A stretch of 64,000 bases of DNA, taken from assembly GCA_964017195.1 (NCBI GenBank), contig OZ024890.1:69865376-69929375 (forward strand), given 5' to 3'. A model generated the notes under the pieces. It was not told where the DNA came from and ran no database searches. It worked only from the letters and a program-made list of their open reading frames with translations. Position numbers and translations under genes: made by a program. Positions 22,949-35,480 of this stretch are shown here, piece after piece. Position 1 is the first letter of the stretch. Each line of letters begins with the position of its first letter. Source of the stretch: Siderastrea radians (lineage: Eukaryota; Cnidaria; Anthozoa; Scleractinia; Rhizangiidae).

Positions 22949-25900
22949 ATGGAGGCCGTCAGGTGGCTGCTTAAGTGGATGTGTGCGTTCCTTGTATTAA
23001 CATTGATCCAGAAGACATCCACAAGCGTTTATGGAGGTAAATAACTGTACTCGGGGATTTCTGGTATAAATTGATTTCCTCACAATATCACAGCATCTGT
23101 CTCCCCACAGCGGTGAGGAATGTGAAACGATGCTGCATGATGCTGCTGCCAGCAGCTCTTATGCAACAACATACAACAAGAAAATAACATAGACGTTTCA
23201 TCTAAGTGACTATTTAGCGACTATGACCATCGATCGAGTTCAGTTTGCTGCTGCTATTCTGTTAAAAACTTTCAGTACACGTCTACGGACATTTCATATT
23301 TTGGCTTAAGACTATAAAGAACGGGTAGCGACGATAGAAATCTTCGATCTTGACTCTGGCTTCAGGAACATGGTATAGCCGCTAACCTGACAGGTAATAG
23401 CTTGGTTTAAACCTGGAATTTGCGCAATGAAATATAGGATATTATTATAAAATAGTTCTTTTATTTTTTCTCTGATGCTTGTCTTGTTACTTTTTGTAAT
23501 TTCTCGACTATTTTTTATGAATACAGTTTTGAAAAGAAACGTGTGTTTCACAACTAACCTCCGTAGCTTTTCAATTTGCTTTATTACAATCGTCACTGTT
23601 GCAATTTTCATTATTCATCTGGTCTTGACGTTCCATATTGCTAATCTGAAAATCTGTGCTGTTTTTCCACATAATACTCATTCTACCTTGAATTCCTTTT
23701 TATAGTCCTAGACGATTCTGAGCTGACAGTAACAGACAAGATTCTGGAACTCAACAAAGGTATTTAACAAATAGACCCTATTTTTTAAGATCTACACTCT
23801 TATGGGCCATAAAAAATGACGTCATAAAATTTTCAAAACTCCAGTGAAACGCACGTGCGACAGAAATATATACCGGTAGGCTTCGTCAATCTCTTCCATT
23901 TTTTTTCATCAATTTTATTGACCTAATGAGCCTGTTCTTCGTCTAAAATATCCCCCAAATATTCAACCGAAACTTGGCAGATTGATACTTCGAACTCCAT
24001 AAAATTCGAGAGAGTGGAACAAATTCGTCGCAATTTTCTATCGTGTTGCGATGAATGACGTCAATTTTTATTGCCTACATTTTCACTAAACATAACCCCC
24101 CGGCCAATCAGCGCGAGAGAATTCTCACAGGTGTCAAGGTAACTGAAAATAACGCATGCGCTATGATTGGCTGATAGATATGCAATATTCCGGTTAATGA
24201 AGCAAACAGTAGTAACAGTGTTATAAATTGTATCATTTTTGCAAGAGCAATTCACTGTCATTACGAATTTGGATCCTTGACAGAATACTCGGTAGAGAGA
24301 GACAAAGTGAATCGTTATTTTCTCTGTGGGCAAAACTACGACAGAAAAAGGAGGCCAGAAAATATCAAAATTGAAATTTTTATTGACGAGTGCGCTGAGT
24401 TCAAGTTTCAGTCTGTACTGTATTTTTTGTTTGTAATTTTTTTTTTGCTCACAAAGCTCAAATTTTACGAGTGTTCGGTGTATACAGAAACCAATGCATG
24501 GAATGTTAAAGTAGTAATATAGCAGAATAAACTTGTTGGTTTTTAAATAGTCCACCTTAAAGGCCCACCTTCACCCAAACGGCCTTGCGACCGTTTGTTA
24601 TTATTTTCAAATGGTTCTATTGTTCTTCTCGTGATCTGATTGGTTCCCAAGATATTCTTGCGAGCGAGGAAATTGTCACGTATATCACAAACAAGTCGGA
24701 GCAGCCATATCGCATCGATTTACCTTGCGAAGTTGGCCCAACCTACGGCCTCAGTTTAGAAATCTTTAGGCTTTTATGAAAGGCATTTACTACCCCAAAA
24801 CGTTGGAATTATCTGACGTTCGCCATGTGAAAGTTTCAATGATACAGAAAGCGAGAAGTCAGTTTATGCTTGCACGCAAGCAAGCGATCTCGGCAGACGA
24901 CTCAATCGATTGTTTTAGTCTGCAGATTGCAATTGTATTGTCTTAAAAGGTAACAGTGATTTTAAACGCCCCTCCTAGTCATTATAGAGGTTGGTCTGAA
25001 GGGAAATAAACAGCGTATACCACTCGATAGCAACTCGTTGATCATCGCTCGCAAAATAGCACTTGTCCGGTGACTCCCGCATTACAATTTTAAACTTTGA
25101 AACCCAGCCGTACGTTTGTACTAATCGATCAAATTTCCCTGAACCTATGGTTAACTAGGAAACTATAGCTAATTCTTTAAATTCAATCGTACGACGATAG
25201 ATACAGAGGGAAAAAAAAGAAAACAGTCCTGCAAAACCATTCATTGAGCCGCTCTGTTTACATCGCGCGAATAAAATCAAATCAAACGAATCAAACTTAC
25301 TTGCCAAGGTCCAGCATCCCTATACAATCAGGAATTCAAACAACATCACTACAAGAGATTCATCAAATATCCGTTTCTTTGCTTCATAACACAAGCTCCT
25401 CTGAGACGAATACTGGCAATGTTTTTCTTCGGCATAACCGTGCAGTATCTTCAACTGCGAGGTATCATATTGGACGAAGTAAGAGCGAAAAAAATACATT
25501 TGGTCGGCTCTATCACAAAATAATTCCAGGAAACAACAGCCTGATAATTGAAGAATAAGTTCCTGCATGCTTTTGGACGATTTTCGAGAAGATGGCTCCG
25601 GAGGAAACGGATTTTGAAATAAAACCCGCTCAGGAACAGGAAATTCATAAAATTAAGCGAACTAATCTGATGTACTTAGCCAGCAAAATTGTAGTCTGCG
25701 TAGCAGGCGTAAACGGGGAATCGGAAGGGGAGCGAGAACGCGGGAGAAAAATGGGGTTCTGGGAACAAGCCCTAGCCCCCAGGCCCCCTTTCCGCCCGCG
25801 TTCTTGCTTCCCTTCCCCCTCCCCGTTTACGCCTGCTACGCAGGCTAGCAAAATTGAAAATCTAGCTGAAGGAACAGACCGTGAATTCTCCACAAGGTTG

Positions 25901-28900
25901 ACACATTTCGGTGGCAGTAAAGTTTTTTTTTACCTGCACTCGAAGAAGCTTTTTAGTTCCACCAGGTCCAAAGTTTTAATTTACCATTTCTTAAGAATTC
26001 GAAGTCGTGTAAAAAATCAGTTGATCAACCATTCCACTTGTTTGTGCCACTATGTCCGGTCACTGAACTGAAAAACACAGCTGATTTTCGTCCACACATG
26101 AAAAAAAATAAAGAATCTGTGAATTACATGGATGCATGTCTGATCCAGAGCAACATGTATGCATGATGTCCATTTCAGCTCCTACAGCTGCAGTATACTT
26201 TCCCTTTTTTGAGAAGTCTTTCAATAGTTCCTTCAAATTAGCTCTGCAATACATCCCTAACGTGACCGATACTTTTTCCTTTTCTGTCACTTTATTTTCT
26301 TTTTTCATAGTCCAACTTGCTGCATATCAAATTATTATTAATACCTGTGTTTTTGATATCTCACTTAATAGCTGAGGATATTCAGCCTGATTTAATTGAG
26401 GGTGACATACGCCCGTCTCCCCTACACGGTGCAAGTGAGGATAAACTACGAGAGAAAAGGGCAGCGAGAAGGCCAAGGCATTATATTTGGATGTCGAAGA
26501 TCGTTCCTTACGAAATCTCTTCGGAACTTGGTAAGTTTTTGTGCCCCCCTTGCATCAAAGAATCAGTTTAAAGATCCTTGTTTTTCGGATGTTGTTGCTA
26601 AAGATATCTAAATTTGTAAGTCCGTTTCTCCCGTTCGTAGATGCATAAATGGATTATATAGGGCATACTTTGAAATGAGATAAATGTTTTGATCTCATAA
26701 GGTCGACCCCTGACTGAGGAGCCAGCATAGCAGTCTCTCCCGCACAGTGTCTCTGACAATAAATATATGATTAATCATACATGAACTGCAGAAGTGAAAT
26801 CAAATGAAGAATGATCTTCGCAGTGATGTACGCAATTAAAGAAATTGCAATTAAGCCTGAAAAAAATTTCGAGGCTTTGGACGGGATTTGATTTATGGTC
26901 ACATGATATATGGGAGAGCACTTCAAGTGATTTAGAGAGATACACACTAAACACGTTCTTTTCTTTCTTTCAGTGGCAGATGGGTATGAACCAACTATCC
27001 AGGCGGCAATTCAGCAGTTTACTAAGCTTACCTGCATAAAATGGCAACCACGGGAAGATGAAGCACGATGGATAACATTTGTGAAAAAACCGGGGTGAGA
27101 ATAGTGTGTTCCTTTTTACAAAGGTATCTCTGTTGTTGGGCCGGATTGTGTGCGGTTTGCCTGGCCGCCAAATGACAGTTATAGAGGAAACGTAATTGAT
27201 TTCTTTTTGTCGTCGATGCCAGACCCTTCAAATATTGATCGTGCAATGTGGAACATCCCTAAATGACAAGAGTCCATGAAGGGTCCAACATAGGTTTGGA
27301 GGAACACTGGATGGTTGTAACGCGAAGCTGCACAAGGGATACTATGCATTTTAACAGTCTGATCTCCTATCCTTCTCCCCCCCAGCTATAAGTGTGGTTG
27401 ACTTTTGCAGCTACTCTAATATGGTTCGTCTGGGCTTGCTCTTCGCTTTATTCTTAGACGGCCTGTTTGCTTTGCTGAAGGACGTATAATAACAGTATTT
27501 CCGAGAGGTTGAAAATAAACCGCTGGAAGCGGCGGGAAGTGCTCTCCTTTTGAGGTGGGATGCGGAAAAGTATTGAAGGTTTTACCTCTTTACCTTTCGA
27601 TAACGGCTCCATAAATGTCCTTTAATTTCTCGGCTGATCATCGAAATTTAAGACGTTCTGGCGGACGGTAATTCCCTGAGGTTGTCTCGGAGGGGATACT
27701 CCCTATAATGGGATATACGGTGAGGCTCTGCCCGAAAGGGGTGCCTTTTTTGAGTTTGTAGTATACTAAAAGAAAGGAAAAATGCTATTTTAGCATATTA
27801 AAGCTATGTCACCAAAATGTGCTGAAAGTGAAAGAGATGCAAGCTAAAGCTCAGTATACCCCTATTTCAAATAAGGATGCTTCAGTGATGCATGGTGCAT
27901 GATCCTTGTTTCGTAGACCACAAGGCATCGTGTTCGCTATAAGTAAATGTATTGATCACTTTTCTCGCTGAAGGCACTCCAGGAGAAAACCAAATCATAA
28001 AAACATACATTTTCTCTTACTTTAAGACTAATAGCTAGAGAAAAGCAGCCATAAATTTAACGATCACGATGCTTTGCGGTCTATGAAACATGCACCACTG
28101 AAGCTACCTTTTTTGAAATAGGTATATAAAAAGGTGAAAAATTGTGGCAGAAATCAGGCAACGCGAAACGTTCAAAAGCTTGGAAGCTTTGAACAGTCAA
28201 CTGCACCAGGCAACTGAAAGCACATGAAAACACGTGCGATCGTAGGATTGTCTGTTGTTTTGGCTTTTCCTTTAGGGATAAGAAAGGTGTAAGCTTTGCT
28301 TTGGGTATTTGGAAGGGGTGCTATTTTGATAAAAATTTGGTTTGAGCCTCGCGGCGGAGCCTCCCCTTATAAAACTTTATTGATCATGAGTGCCACTTGG
28401 GAATGCAACCCTCACTGCAAATCAAGTTGGACGCCACTCGTCTAGAATTTAAATGTCTTCTGTAACCTTTATTTGCAACCTTTCTTTCTTACTGCAGATG
28501 TTGGTCATATGTGGGAATGCAATTTGCTCGAAATGGGCCACAGGAGATCTCACTGGGAACAGGATGTAACAATACGGGAATCATCATGCACGAAATGATG
28601 CATGCTGTTGGTTTCTGGCACGAGCATTCACGCCATGACCGCGACCAGTATGTGGAGATATTGTGGGAGAATATTCAACCAGGTAACTAAACCCTCCATT
28701 AATCCGTATATCGGATGTCTTGAAGTTGTGATATAAAACCCCTTCAGTCAATTTGTTCACAGTGAAGGTTTCAGCCGGTTTCAATTTGGTCAAACGGCGA
28801 GAACAAACTATGGTTTTTTTTAATAGTTATAAAGGGAACAGACCCCCTGAATAGTTCAAGTCACGTGACATTAGAAGCACCCTTGCTTAGAATTATACAG

Positions 28901-31900
28901 TATACTTCCTTTTTTCATCATGGTGCAATTTCCTAGCATAATTCCAGTTAAGCTCCTTTATCAAGAGATTATACGCTTCTGTAACGCTGGTTTGCCGTAA
29001 AGTGAACACAATGTGCAGGCTGCAAGATGGAATACAGATCCAGCCTGGCAAGGGGCATGACGGCAGAACAAGAAGACGACTAAACAGCACGCCAGGTCCT
29101 GAAATGCCACGTATGACCACCGAGAATTTATTTCTATTTCAAAGAGTTATATTGAGCCAGAGGTGTGAAGGTTGACTATGATGGCAATAACTGTTAAACA
29201 AATACCATGTAATATCTTAACGTTATCAATCGAGACTAACGTTAAAACATTTTCAGCGATTTCCTTTTTTTTTTTCAGGGGAAGAGCACAATTTCGAAAA
29301 ACACGACCTTCATGAGAGCACTTACTTAAATGAAGTCTATGACACAGAGAGCATAATGCATTATGGACGAGCCGCCTTTTCAAAAAACGCCCAGCCCACC
29401 ATACTAGCTATCGGTGACCCAAACAAGCCAATTGGTCAGCGGTACAACTTGAGTCAAATAGACATTGCGCAGCTAAATGCCCTGTACGACTGTTCAGGTA
29501 ATATTTAAATTTCTAAATAGGGAAATTTCTAATTCACGGCCGAAAGCAACATCCTAATCCTAACCCTTACCCACCCCCAACTGGTAATACGTTCATGATA
29601 ACCGTCACGGATATAGAGGTTGATAGCATGATATTTTTAAGCCATCAACGTTGTTGTACAGCAACTACACCAACTACGTACAGCTCCTATAGCTACTACA
29701 GCAACTACAGCTACTACACTAACCACAGCTATTACGGCTACTGCACCAACTACAGCTACTACATCAGCTACAGCTACTACACTAACTTCAGCAACTACGG
29801 CTACTACACCAGCTACAGCTACTACAGCTACTACACCAAACGTCAACTACAGCTACTACACTAACTACAGCAACTTAACGGCTACTACACCAACTGCAGC
29901 TACAACAAGTTGTCAAAATTGACGACTTAAAAATATCACGCTATTAACCTCTACATTCGTGACAGATATCATGAACCCATTACAACTCAACCCTACTTTA
30001 ACACTTGCCGAGCCCTAACCCTAACCCTACCCATATGCTAATAATAACCCTATACCCAAAACCTCATGCTAACCCTAACTGGGCCCAGTTTGAGCATCAG
30101 GATTAAATCAACGGATTAAAGAACTTTGAAAGTTACACCTTTGTCAGTCTACTTTGCTACTTTCTTTTTCAGGTCCCAGCGGTGGTTGGAGTTCATGGAC
30201 AGCCTTCGGTCCATGCGATAGCCAGTGCAAACACAGACGCCAGCGGTTTTGCGCATCGCAGGATCTTGCCAACTGCACTGGAGCAGATAACTATGGTGTT
30301 GAAACCCAGATAGAAAACTGCACTGATGAAAAATGCTATGGTAATTACGCACTTGTTCAGTCAGTTAAACATGAAACCAAGCCTGCAAATATTTCATGTT
30401 ATGTAGTGCTGTTTTGTTTACAAAAATTAGAATGCAAAATTAAAGTGTAATTTCATTACAGAGTGCTAAGCGGTACATCACGTCAGTTTCTATATACACA
30501 TTTCCATTGCCACGACATTAATATCTTAATTCCCACAACCTGCTCCCAGCTTTGGCGCGTAGTTCAGTTGGTTAGAGCGACGGTGATCTGATCCGGAGGT
30601 CGTGGGTTCCAATCCCGCCGAGGTCAAAGATTTTTTCTTTGACCGGGGGAAATTATGTAGGGCTGTGTTCCTCACTTTCTAGCACTCATTACAGAGTGCT
30701 ACTAGTTAAAATTAAGCCACTTTCCTCATTAGTGGTCACGAATACAATTCAGAACATGCTAGTAATAGTTCTGCTTACAAAGTATTAAAATGGGACAATT
30801 TTTACCTTGCGCTTAAGCAAGGCTTTGGTCATAACAAAGGTAATACTTGATGCTTGACGAACAACAGTTATCCACCTTTTTAAGGCTAAGGAAGATAATT
30901 TAATAGTAGAGTTCAACTCATTATTCCATGACACATTTCAGCACCTGTTGATGGGCACTGGGGAAGATGGTCCGCGTGGTCTTCCTGTAGCGTGACATGT
31001 GACAAGGGTATTCACAGCAGAACCAGGCATTGTAACGACTCTGCCCCTATGCACGGCGGGAAAGATTGTGTTGGAGAAGGTCAACAAGTGGGGGTCTGTA
31101 AAGCTAGAAGTTGTGGTTTGGGTAAGAGCACTAAGAGATTAGCCTTCTCGTGTTACTTTTTGATTTTCGCACGTTATATACTTACAGGGCAAAATTAATG
31201 ACATTAATAGGTCGAGGGAAGGGCATTTTGTCTTAATAATCTAGTGATTCCGGTTCGCGTTTGGTAAAAAATTAAAGTAGAAGCAAACTTGTTTGCCCAT
31301 GAAGCATGAAATTCGTCACTTCCCACAAACAATTTCCATTCATCTATTAGGCTTTTTAGCCTAAGAGATGCTTCATGTTCCTCTTTTTAGATACTCTGGA
31401 CAAAATCCAATTGTTAAATAAAATATTGAATATGAAAAAATGAAACAGCTTTTGTAGTCACTAAAACGGAAACGAGTTCATGAAAATATATGAAAAGCTA
31501 GAGAAAGTGAACAAATTTTTGTATCAATTTAATATGAAATTAAAGTTAACGACACAGTTATCAAGGGAGGCATGATCTCCTCAGGAAGGATGCGATTATA
31601 AGCTCTTGGTTTGCTAGTTGGTCTAGGGTACCACTTGTGTGTTGAACTGGGTTCAGGACAATCTTTTGTCAGTGAGTTTGGCTCACCCGACTGACAGTAA
31701 TTGCCCTGATCTCCGTGCGATACCGCGGACAATTAGTTCGTATAGAAAAATATTGCCTTTGGATTTCAGGACCTCACGATTGCGAGTTTGAAGTGGATGA
31801 AATGTGCATATGGACTCTTTGCCGGGCATCCTCCAATCCCAGATGGCTTCTTATTACAGGACCCACTCCAAGTCCAGGGACAGGACCACTGGGAGACCAC

Positions 31901-33483
31901 ACTTCTGGCTCAGGTGGGTCAAAAACAAACAAACAACAAAATAAGCAAATAAATAAATTGGTTTATTGAACTGTATAAAATTCAGGAGAAATAAGGGAAA
32001 GGAAATGAAGTTTTAAGTCAACTGAAATAAGAAAACAAAATAAGATAAAGTAAAAAAGAGAAATAACGAAATGAAACGATTAACTTGGTCTAACATTTTG
32101 ACTAACTGGGGACACTACTGTGAAAGTAAATTAAGAGGTGAAATAGGTCCACAAATATGATAAAAGTCAAATCAAATAGTTATCTTTATATCTTCGCCAA
32201 CCAAGCTACAGTTTACATAAACCAAGAACATGGTAGGCGAAGTCCTTCTTGAGCCATCATGCAATTTATTTTTATGGGGATGCGTGTGTCTGGTGTTATC
32301 TAAAAAATCACAGGACAAAACCTCACAAGCTATAACGCTCAGATTAATAATTAATTAAGAGTAGCTCTTGTATAGAGTACTTGACACGGTTGTATTTGCC
32401 CTTAGCCTTCACTCATTTTTTTTCCTGTCTTCTCATTTAGGGTATTACTTATATTTCGAGGCTTCATCACCTGCTCAACCAAAGCAAACGTCCTGTTTCT
32501 TTAGTGAAGACTTTCCCGGAGGTTCGTGTCAAAGCCTTACATTCTGGTACCACATGTATGGAACAGGGATAGGAGAACTTAAGGTGCTGTTACAGGACAG
32601 TAACGGTACAAACAGTACTGTTTGGCAAAATAGTGGTGAACAGGGATACAACTGGACCCAAGCTAGAGTTGAAATACAAAGAGATTCAAAGTACAAGGTA
32701 TTGTTCTTGTTGGTTAAATGTAGCTAGTGTCGATTATGGCAACAGACTGCTTTTTTTTTTGGTAACTGATCTTAATGCACCAACTCTGGACATCGACAAA
32801 GTAATTAATTCATGCATCAAAAATGCTCAGTGGTTTTTAAGCCAATAATTTTTTAAAATATCTTCAACATAGTTTCTTTAGCTTTCTGTCTCCTTTCCTG
32901 AAAGCAGTTTCTTTTAATATGTAGGTCTTCTTTGTGGGCGTTCGTGGCGATAACCACGAGGGCGACATCGCAATCGACGACATATTTTTCGAGCCATGCT
33001 CGGCGCCTCCAACAACCTCAACTCAGAAAACAACAAAGGCCCCCTTAACAACGTCATCACCCACAGGTAACAATATGCTTTAAGAATGTGATTTTTCTTT
33101 TTTATAATCAATCTTATATTTAGTAATCAGTAATTGGATTGTTTTTGCTGATTTCCCGTTCAGCGAGCCAGAGAGTGTCGGAGTCAATAAGTGTGTTTGC
33201 AAGTACCTCATCGACTGCCGGCTTTTCAGCCTCGCCAAGTGTTCCTCATCCGTCTCCCAGCCAGAGCATTCCACATTCAACAAGTGCGTTTCCAACTAAC
33301 TCATCGTCTGCCGGTCAAAGCTTTTCAGCCTCCCCAAGTTTGTTTGGAAGTACTTCATCGTCTGTCATCCAGAACATTCCCAAAACAACAGTTGGGTCTG
33401 CAAGTGCCTCATCGTCCGTCAGCCCAAGCGTTTTTAATCATATTTTTATTTATGTTTGTTCTTACTATGTCTATTCACACTGA
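22949..33483 (+). CDS. Secreted astacin (M12A) metalloprotease with two TSP1 domains and a MAM domain
   Basis: Twelve exons join in phase to 678 residues: 22949-23036, 23706-23759, 26372-26530, 26974-27094, 28498-28682, 29279-29497, 30173-30340, 30942-31121, 31770-31913, 32441-32697, 32925-33066 and 33164-33483. Residues 1-29 look like a signal peptide. The propeptide carries EGD, matching the aspartate-switch motif of astacins, and a basic site EKRAARR before the mature start. The zinc site HEMMHAVGFWHEHSRHDRD (from about 172) fits HExxHxxGxxHxxxRxDR fully; the Met-turn is SIMHY (about 227-231). Four domain cysteines are present. Two thrombospondin type-1 repeats follow (about 277-392; WSSWTAFGPC and WSAWSSC), then a MAM domain (FE..C.W, TGPLGDHTSGSG, AIDDIFFEPC), then a Ser/Thr-rich tail without a membrane segment. 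Astacins of this kind process matrix or peptides outside the cell; the substrate is unknown. The last exon's end is the least certain part. Confidence 0.9.
25692..25847. mobile_element. Palindromic MITE with 9-bp target-site duplication
   Basis: The termini are TAGTCTGCGTAGCAGGCG and the complement of TAGCCTGCGTAGCAGGCG, and most of the 156 bp folds into one hairpin. GCAAAATTG flanks it exactly on both sides (25683-25691 and 25848-25856). A 9-bp duplication suits Mutator-like elements. It lies in intron 2 of the astacin gene. Confidence 0.75.
27858..28124. mobile_element. Inverted-repeat element in the astacin gene's intron 4
   Basis: CCTATTTCAAATAAGGATGC with CTTCAGTG at the left faces CACTGAAGCTACC with TTTGAAATAGG at the right. 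The inner arms (GTAGACCACAAGGCATCGTG and CACGATGCTTTGCGGTC) continue the fold. No coding sequence is present. Confidence 0.6.
29655..29915. repeat. ACTACAGCT minisatellite between protease and TSP1 exons
   Basis: Degenerate 9-mer and 15-mer units of ACTACAGCT/ACTACACCA fill an intron 160 bp after the catalytic exon. One frame reads Tyr/Ser-rich, another Thr/Ala-rich (TTATT-like, as in mucin-type linkers). No clean acceptor and donor pair was identified for it, so it is listed as a repeat. Confidence 0.7.
30010..30085. repeat. Short interstitial telomere-like CCCTAA tract
   Basis: A few CCCTAA units (complement of TTAGGG, the animal telomere repeat) and degenerate relatives lie in intron 6 of the astacin gene. 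It is too short to be more than an interstitial tract. Confidence 0.45.
30545..30650 (+). repeat. tRNA-derived SINE-like sequence
   Basis: GCGTAGTTCAGTTGGTTAGA fits box A and GTGGGTTCCAATCCCG resembles box B. The sequence continues into GAGGTCAAAGATTTTTTCTT, a non-tRNA tail, which marks it as a SINE. It is on the sense strand in astacin intron 7. Confidence 0.6.
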
Positions 33484-33931
33484 CACTTTTTTCAAGCCAT
33501 TTAACAGAGTGGTTCACAAGAACTTTTGTTCACCCTATTTAGCCGGGGCTGTTTCGGAGTTTCTGCACCTGATGGGGGATGGGAGAAAAAAGGCATATAG
33601 TTGCAATCTTGCCGAAACATCAAATGCTCTGAACCAAAAAATTAAGTGGTCAGTATAATAGCCGCCCAAACTTTTTCATCGTTGCGGATAGCCAAATACG
33701 GTTTGGAACTAACTACAACCACACATTGCACTTACTTTATCTGGAGTTATTACGCTTTTCAGTCAAATCTTTCTGTTCTGTTCAAATCTTTCTGGGATTT
33801 CTGTTCCTACGATTCTGCGGAAACTTGAAGAGTCAAGGTAAGATGTTATTATAAGCTTATTCTAGAAGTTTAAACCAAATCGTAGCGCTCAGTTTTGTTA
33901 GAATAGCAATTTTATCAAAAAAGTAGTGTTC

Positions 33932-33937
33932 AATAAA
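33932..33937 (+). terminator. Candidate poly(A) signal of the astacin gene
   Basis: AATAAA occurs about 450 bp after the stop codon. Another AATAAA near 34459 is an alternative. Confidence 0.35.
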
Positions 33938-33939
33938 AG

Positions 33940-35480
33940 CAAAATCACGCAAAATTAACGAACAGTAGATCTAAGTGTTGACATACATATTACTCCTCGA
34001 TAAGTTGTGTATAAAATGCAAAAGTTTCAAGGCAATCGAGTAAGAAATGACGATGTTATTAGAGTTTTTAGAGAGGCATTAGCGCGTCATTTATTTCGAT
34101 CGAGTCACCTTAAAAAGCTTGATAAAAATATTTACTTGAACCCAAATAAAAAACCACAAGCTTACACAACTATTGCCGCCTAGATCAGGTCATCACAGAC
34201 AGCTGAGAAATGAAAGACTCTTTAATACCCCTGTGTGTAGAACAGATCGGTTTAAGAACTCTTTTATCATTAGCCATAGCATGTGAATAGTTTTTTATGA
34301 TATGTATATGACTACTTTAACATATATAGTGTTTCGTGATATTCTACCCTCGTTTACTATTTTTTGATATTTTATGTTGATATAGATTATGTAGATCACT
34401 ATTTCTAATAATAGACACGTAATTCAGTTGTTAAGCCTGCGAGGTGTTTCGGTTTTTCAATAAACGAAGTGTGTTTTTACTTTTACTTTATTTGTTAGCC
34501 ACTTTCTATGCGTTACAGTTCTGCATTTTTTGGTATTTTTCATATGTTTTGTATTTTCTTTTTTTAAGGTTTTTTTTAGAATTGGTATCTTATCATCTCT
34601 GGTTATATGATTTTTAATTGCCATGTTTTGTAGTTATGTACTCCTTAGATTTTATCTTAACTGATTATGTATTTATTCTTTTAGAGGACCCTTCTGTAGT
34701 AAAGTTTGTATCGTCATTAAAGTTAGCATCAATCAATTTTTTCTAGAGAAGCCCAAAATACTCCATCAAGATTGTAGACTTGTTTGGCAACTGAATGACA
34801 TCAGTTTTTTATGGGCATACAAATTGCGCCACGTCCTATTTAGGTTACGACTCATTTTATCCAGCTAATGCTGTGATCCTGATCAGATCTCAACCGTTGC
34901 TGTCTAGAATTGCTTGCAGTCCAGTGATGCAGTTAAAGTCAAAGTTCGTTTAGTTTAAGCATTTAAATAAGAACTGCGGCTTAGCAAGTCAAAGTCGCCC
35001 CCTCTTTTAATACCACGGAATGTTTCAAAAGAATGTGGAATCATTACCAATCACAGCCTTAGATTTGATACTTTTTTGTGTCGTACTCAAGCGTCGATCT
35101 TACTATACGATGTGCCAAAGGAGCTTTGAGCTGAATAAAATACTGCCTCAAATCTACCTCTTTCCTCATTCTTCTTTTCTGATGTACAATCTACAGAAAC
35201 GTTCGCTACAAAAGAAAAGTTACCCCTCTTCAAGACAAAAACTGTAAGTTAACGTTAAGTCGTATCATGAGATTTGGTGGCTACTACGCGACGTAGTGGG
35301 TTGTACGTTAAAAAGGCTTCTTTAAGAACGTAATTGTCTATGTACGATTAATTTTAAAGTTTTCTGAAAAACTGCTCGCTAAGGTATTCAAAGAACCGCA
35401 ACTGAGGATTTTAGAAATTCTCAAGTTTGTGTGCTCTTAAACAATAAACTTTTCTTCTCTAGGTGAGTCAAATAGTACGC
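33940..35480. other. Intergenic, no gene seen
   Basis: This is AT-rich sequence downstream of the astacin gene, with no reading frame showing domain motifs or splice-consistent coding. Nothing was recognised. Confidence 0.5.

Noticed and set aside
24061..24555. Minus-strand ORF of 164 codons in the astacin gene's intron 2
   Set aside because: It is rich in Phe, Tyr, Asn and Cys as expected of AT-rich non-coding sequence; no domain, no splice-consistent partner.
25592..26071. Plus-strand ORF of 159 codons in the astacin gene's intron 2
   Set aside because: It crosses the palindromic element at 25692-25847 and has no domain; a real exon would not span the inserted element and its target duplication.
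29595..29864. ORF rich in Tyr and Ser
   Set aside because: It is an in-frame reading of the ACTACAGCT minisatellite without clear splice sites; kept only as a repeat and a possible linker-exon finding.
30553..30626. tRNA gene on the plus strand
   Set aside because: It has tRNA-like boxes but no closing acceptor stem and continues into a SINE-type tail.
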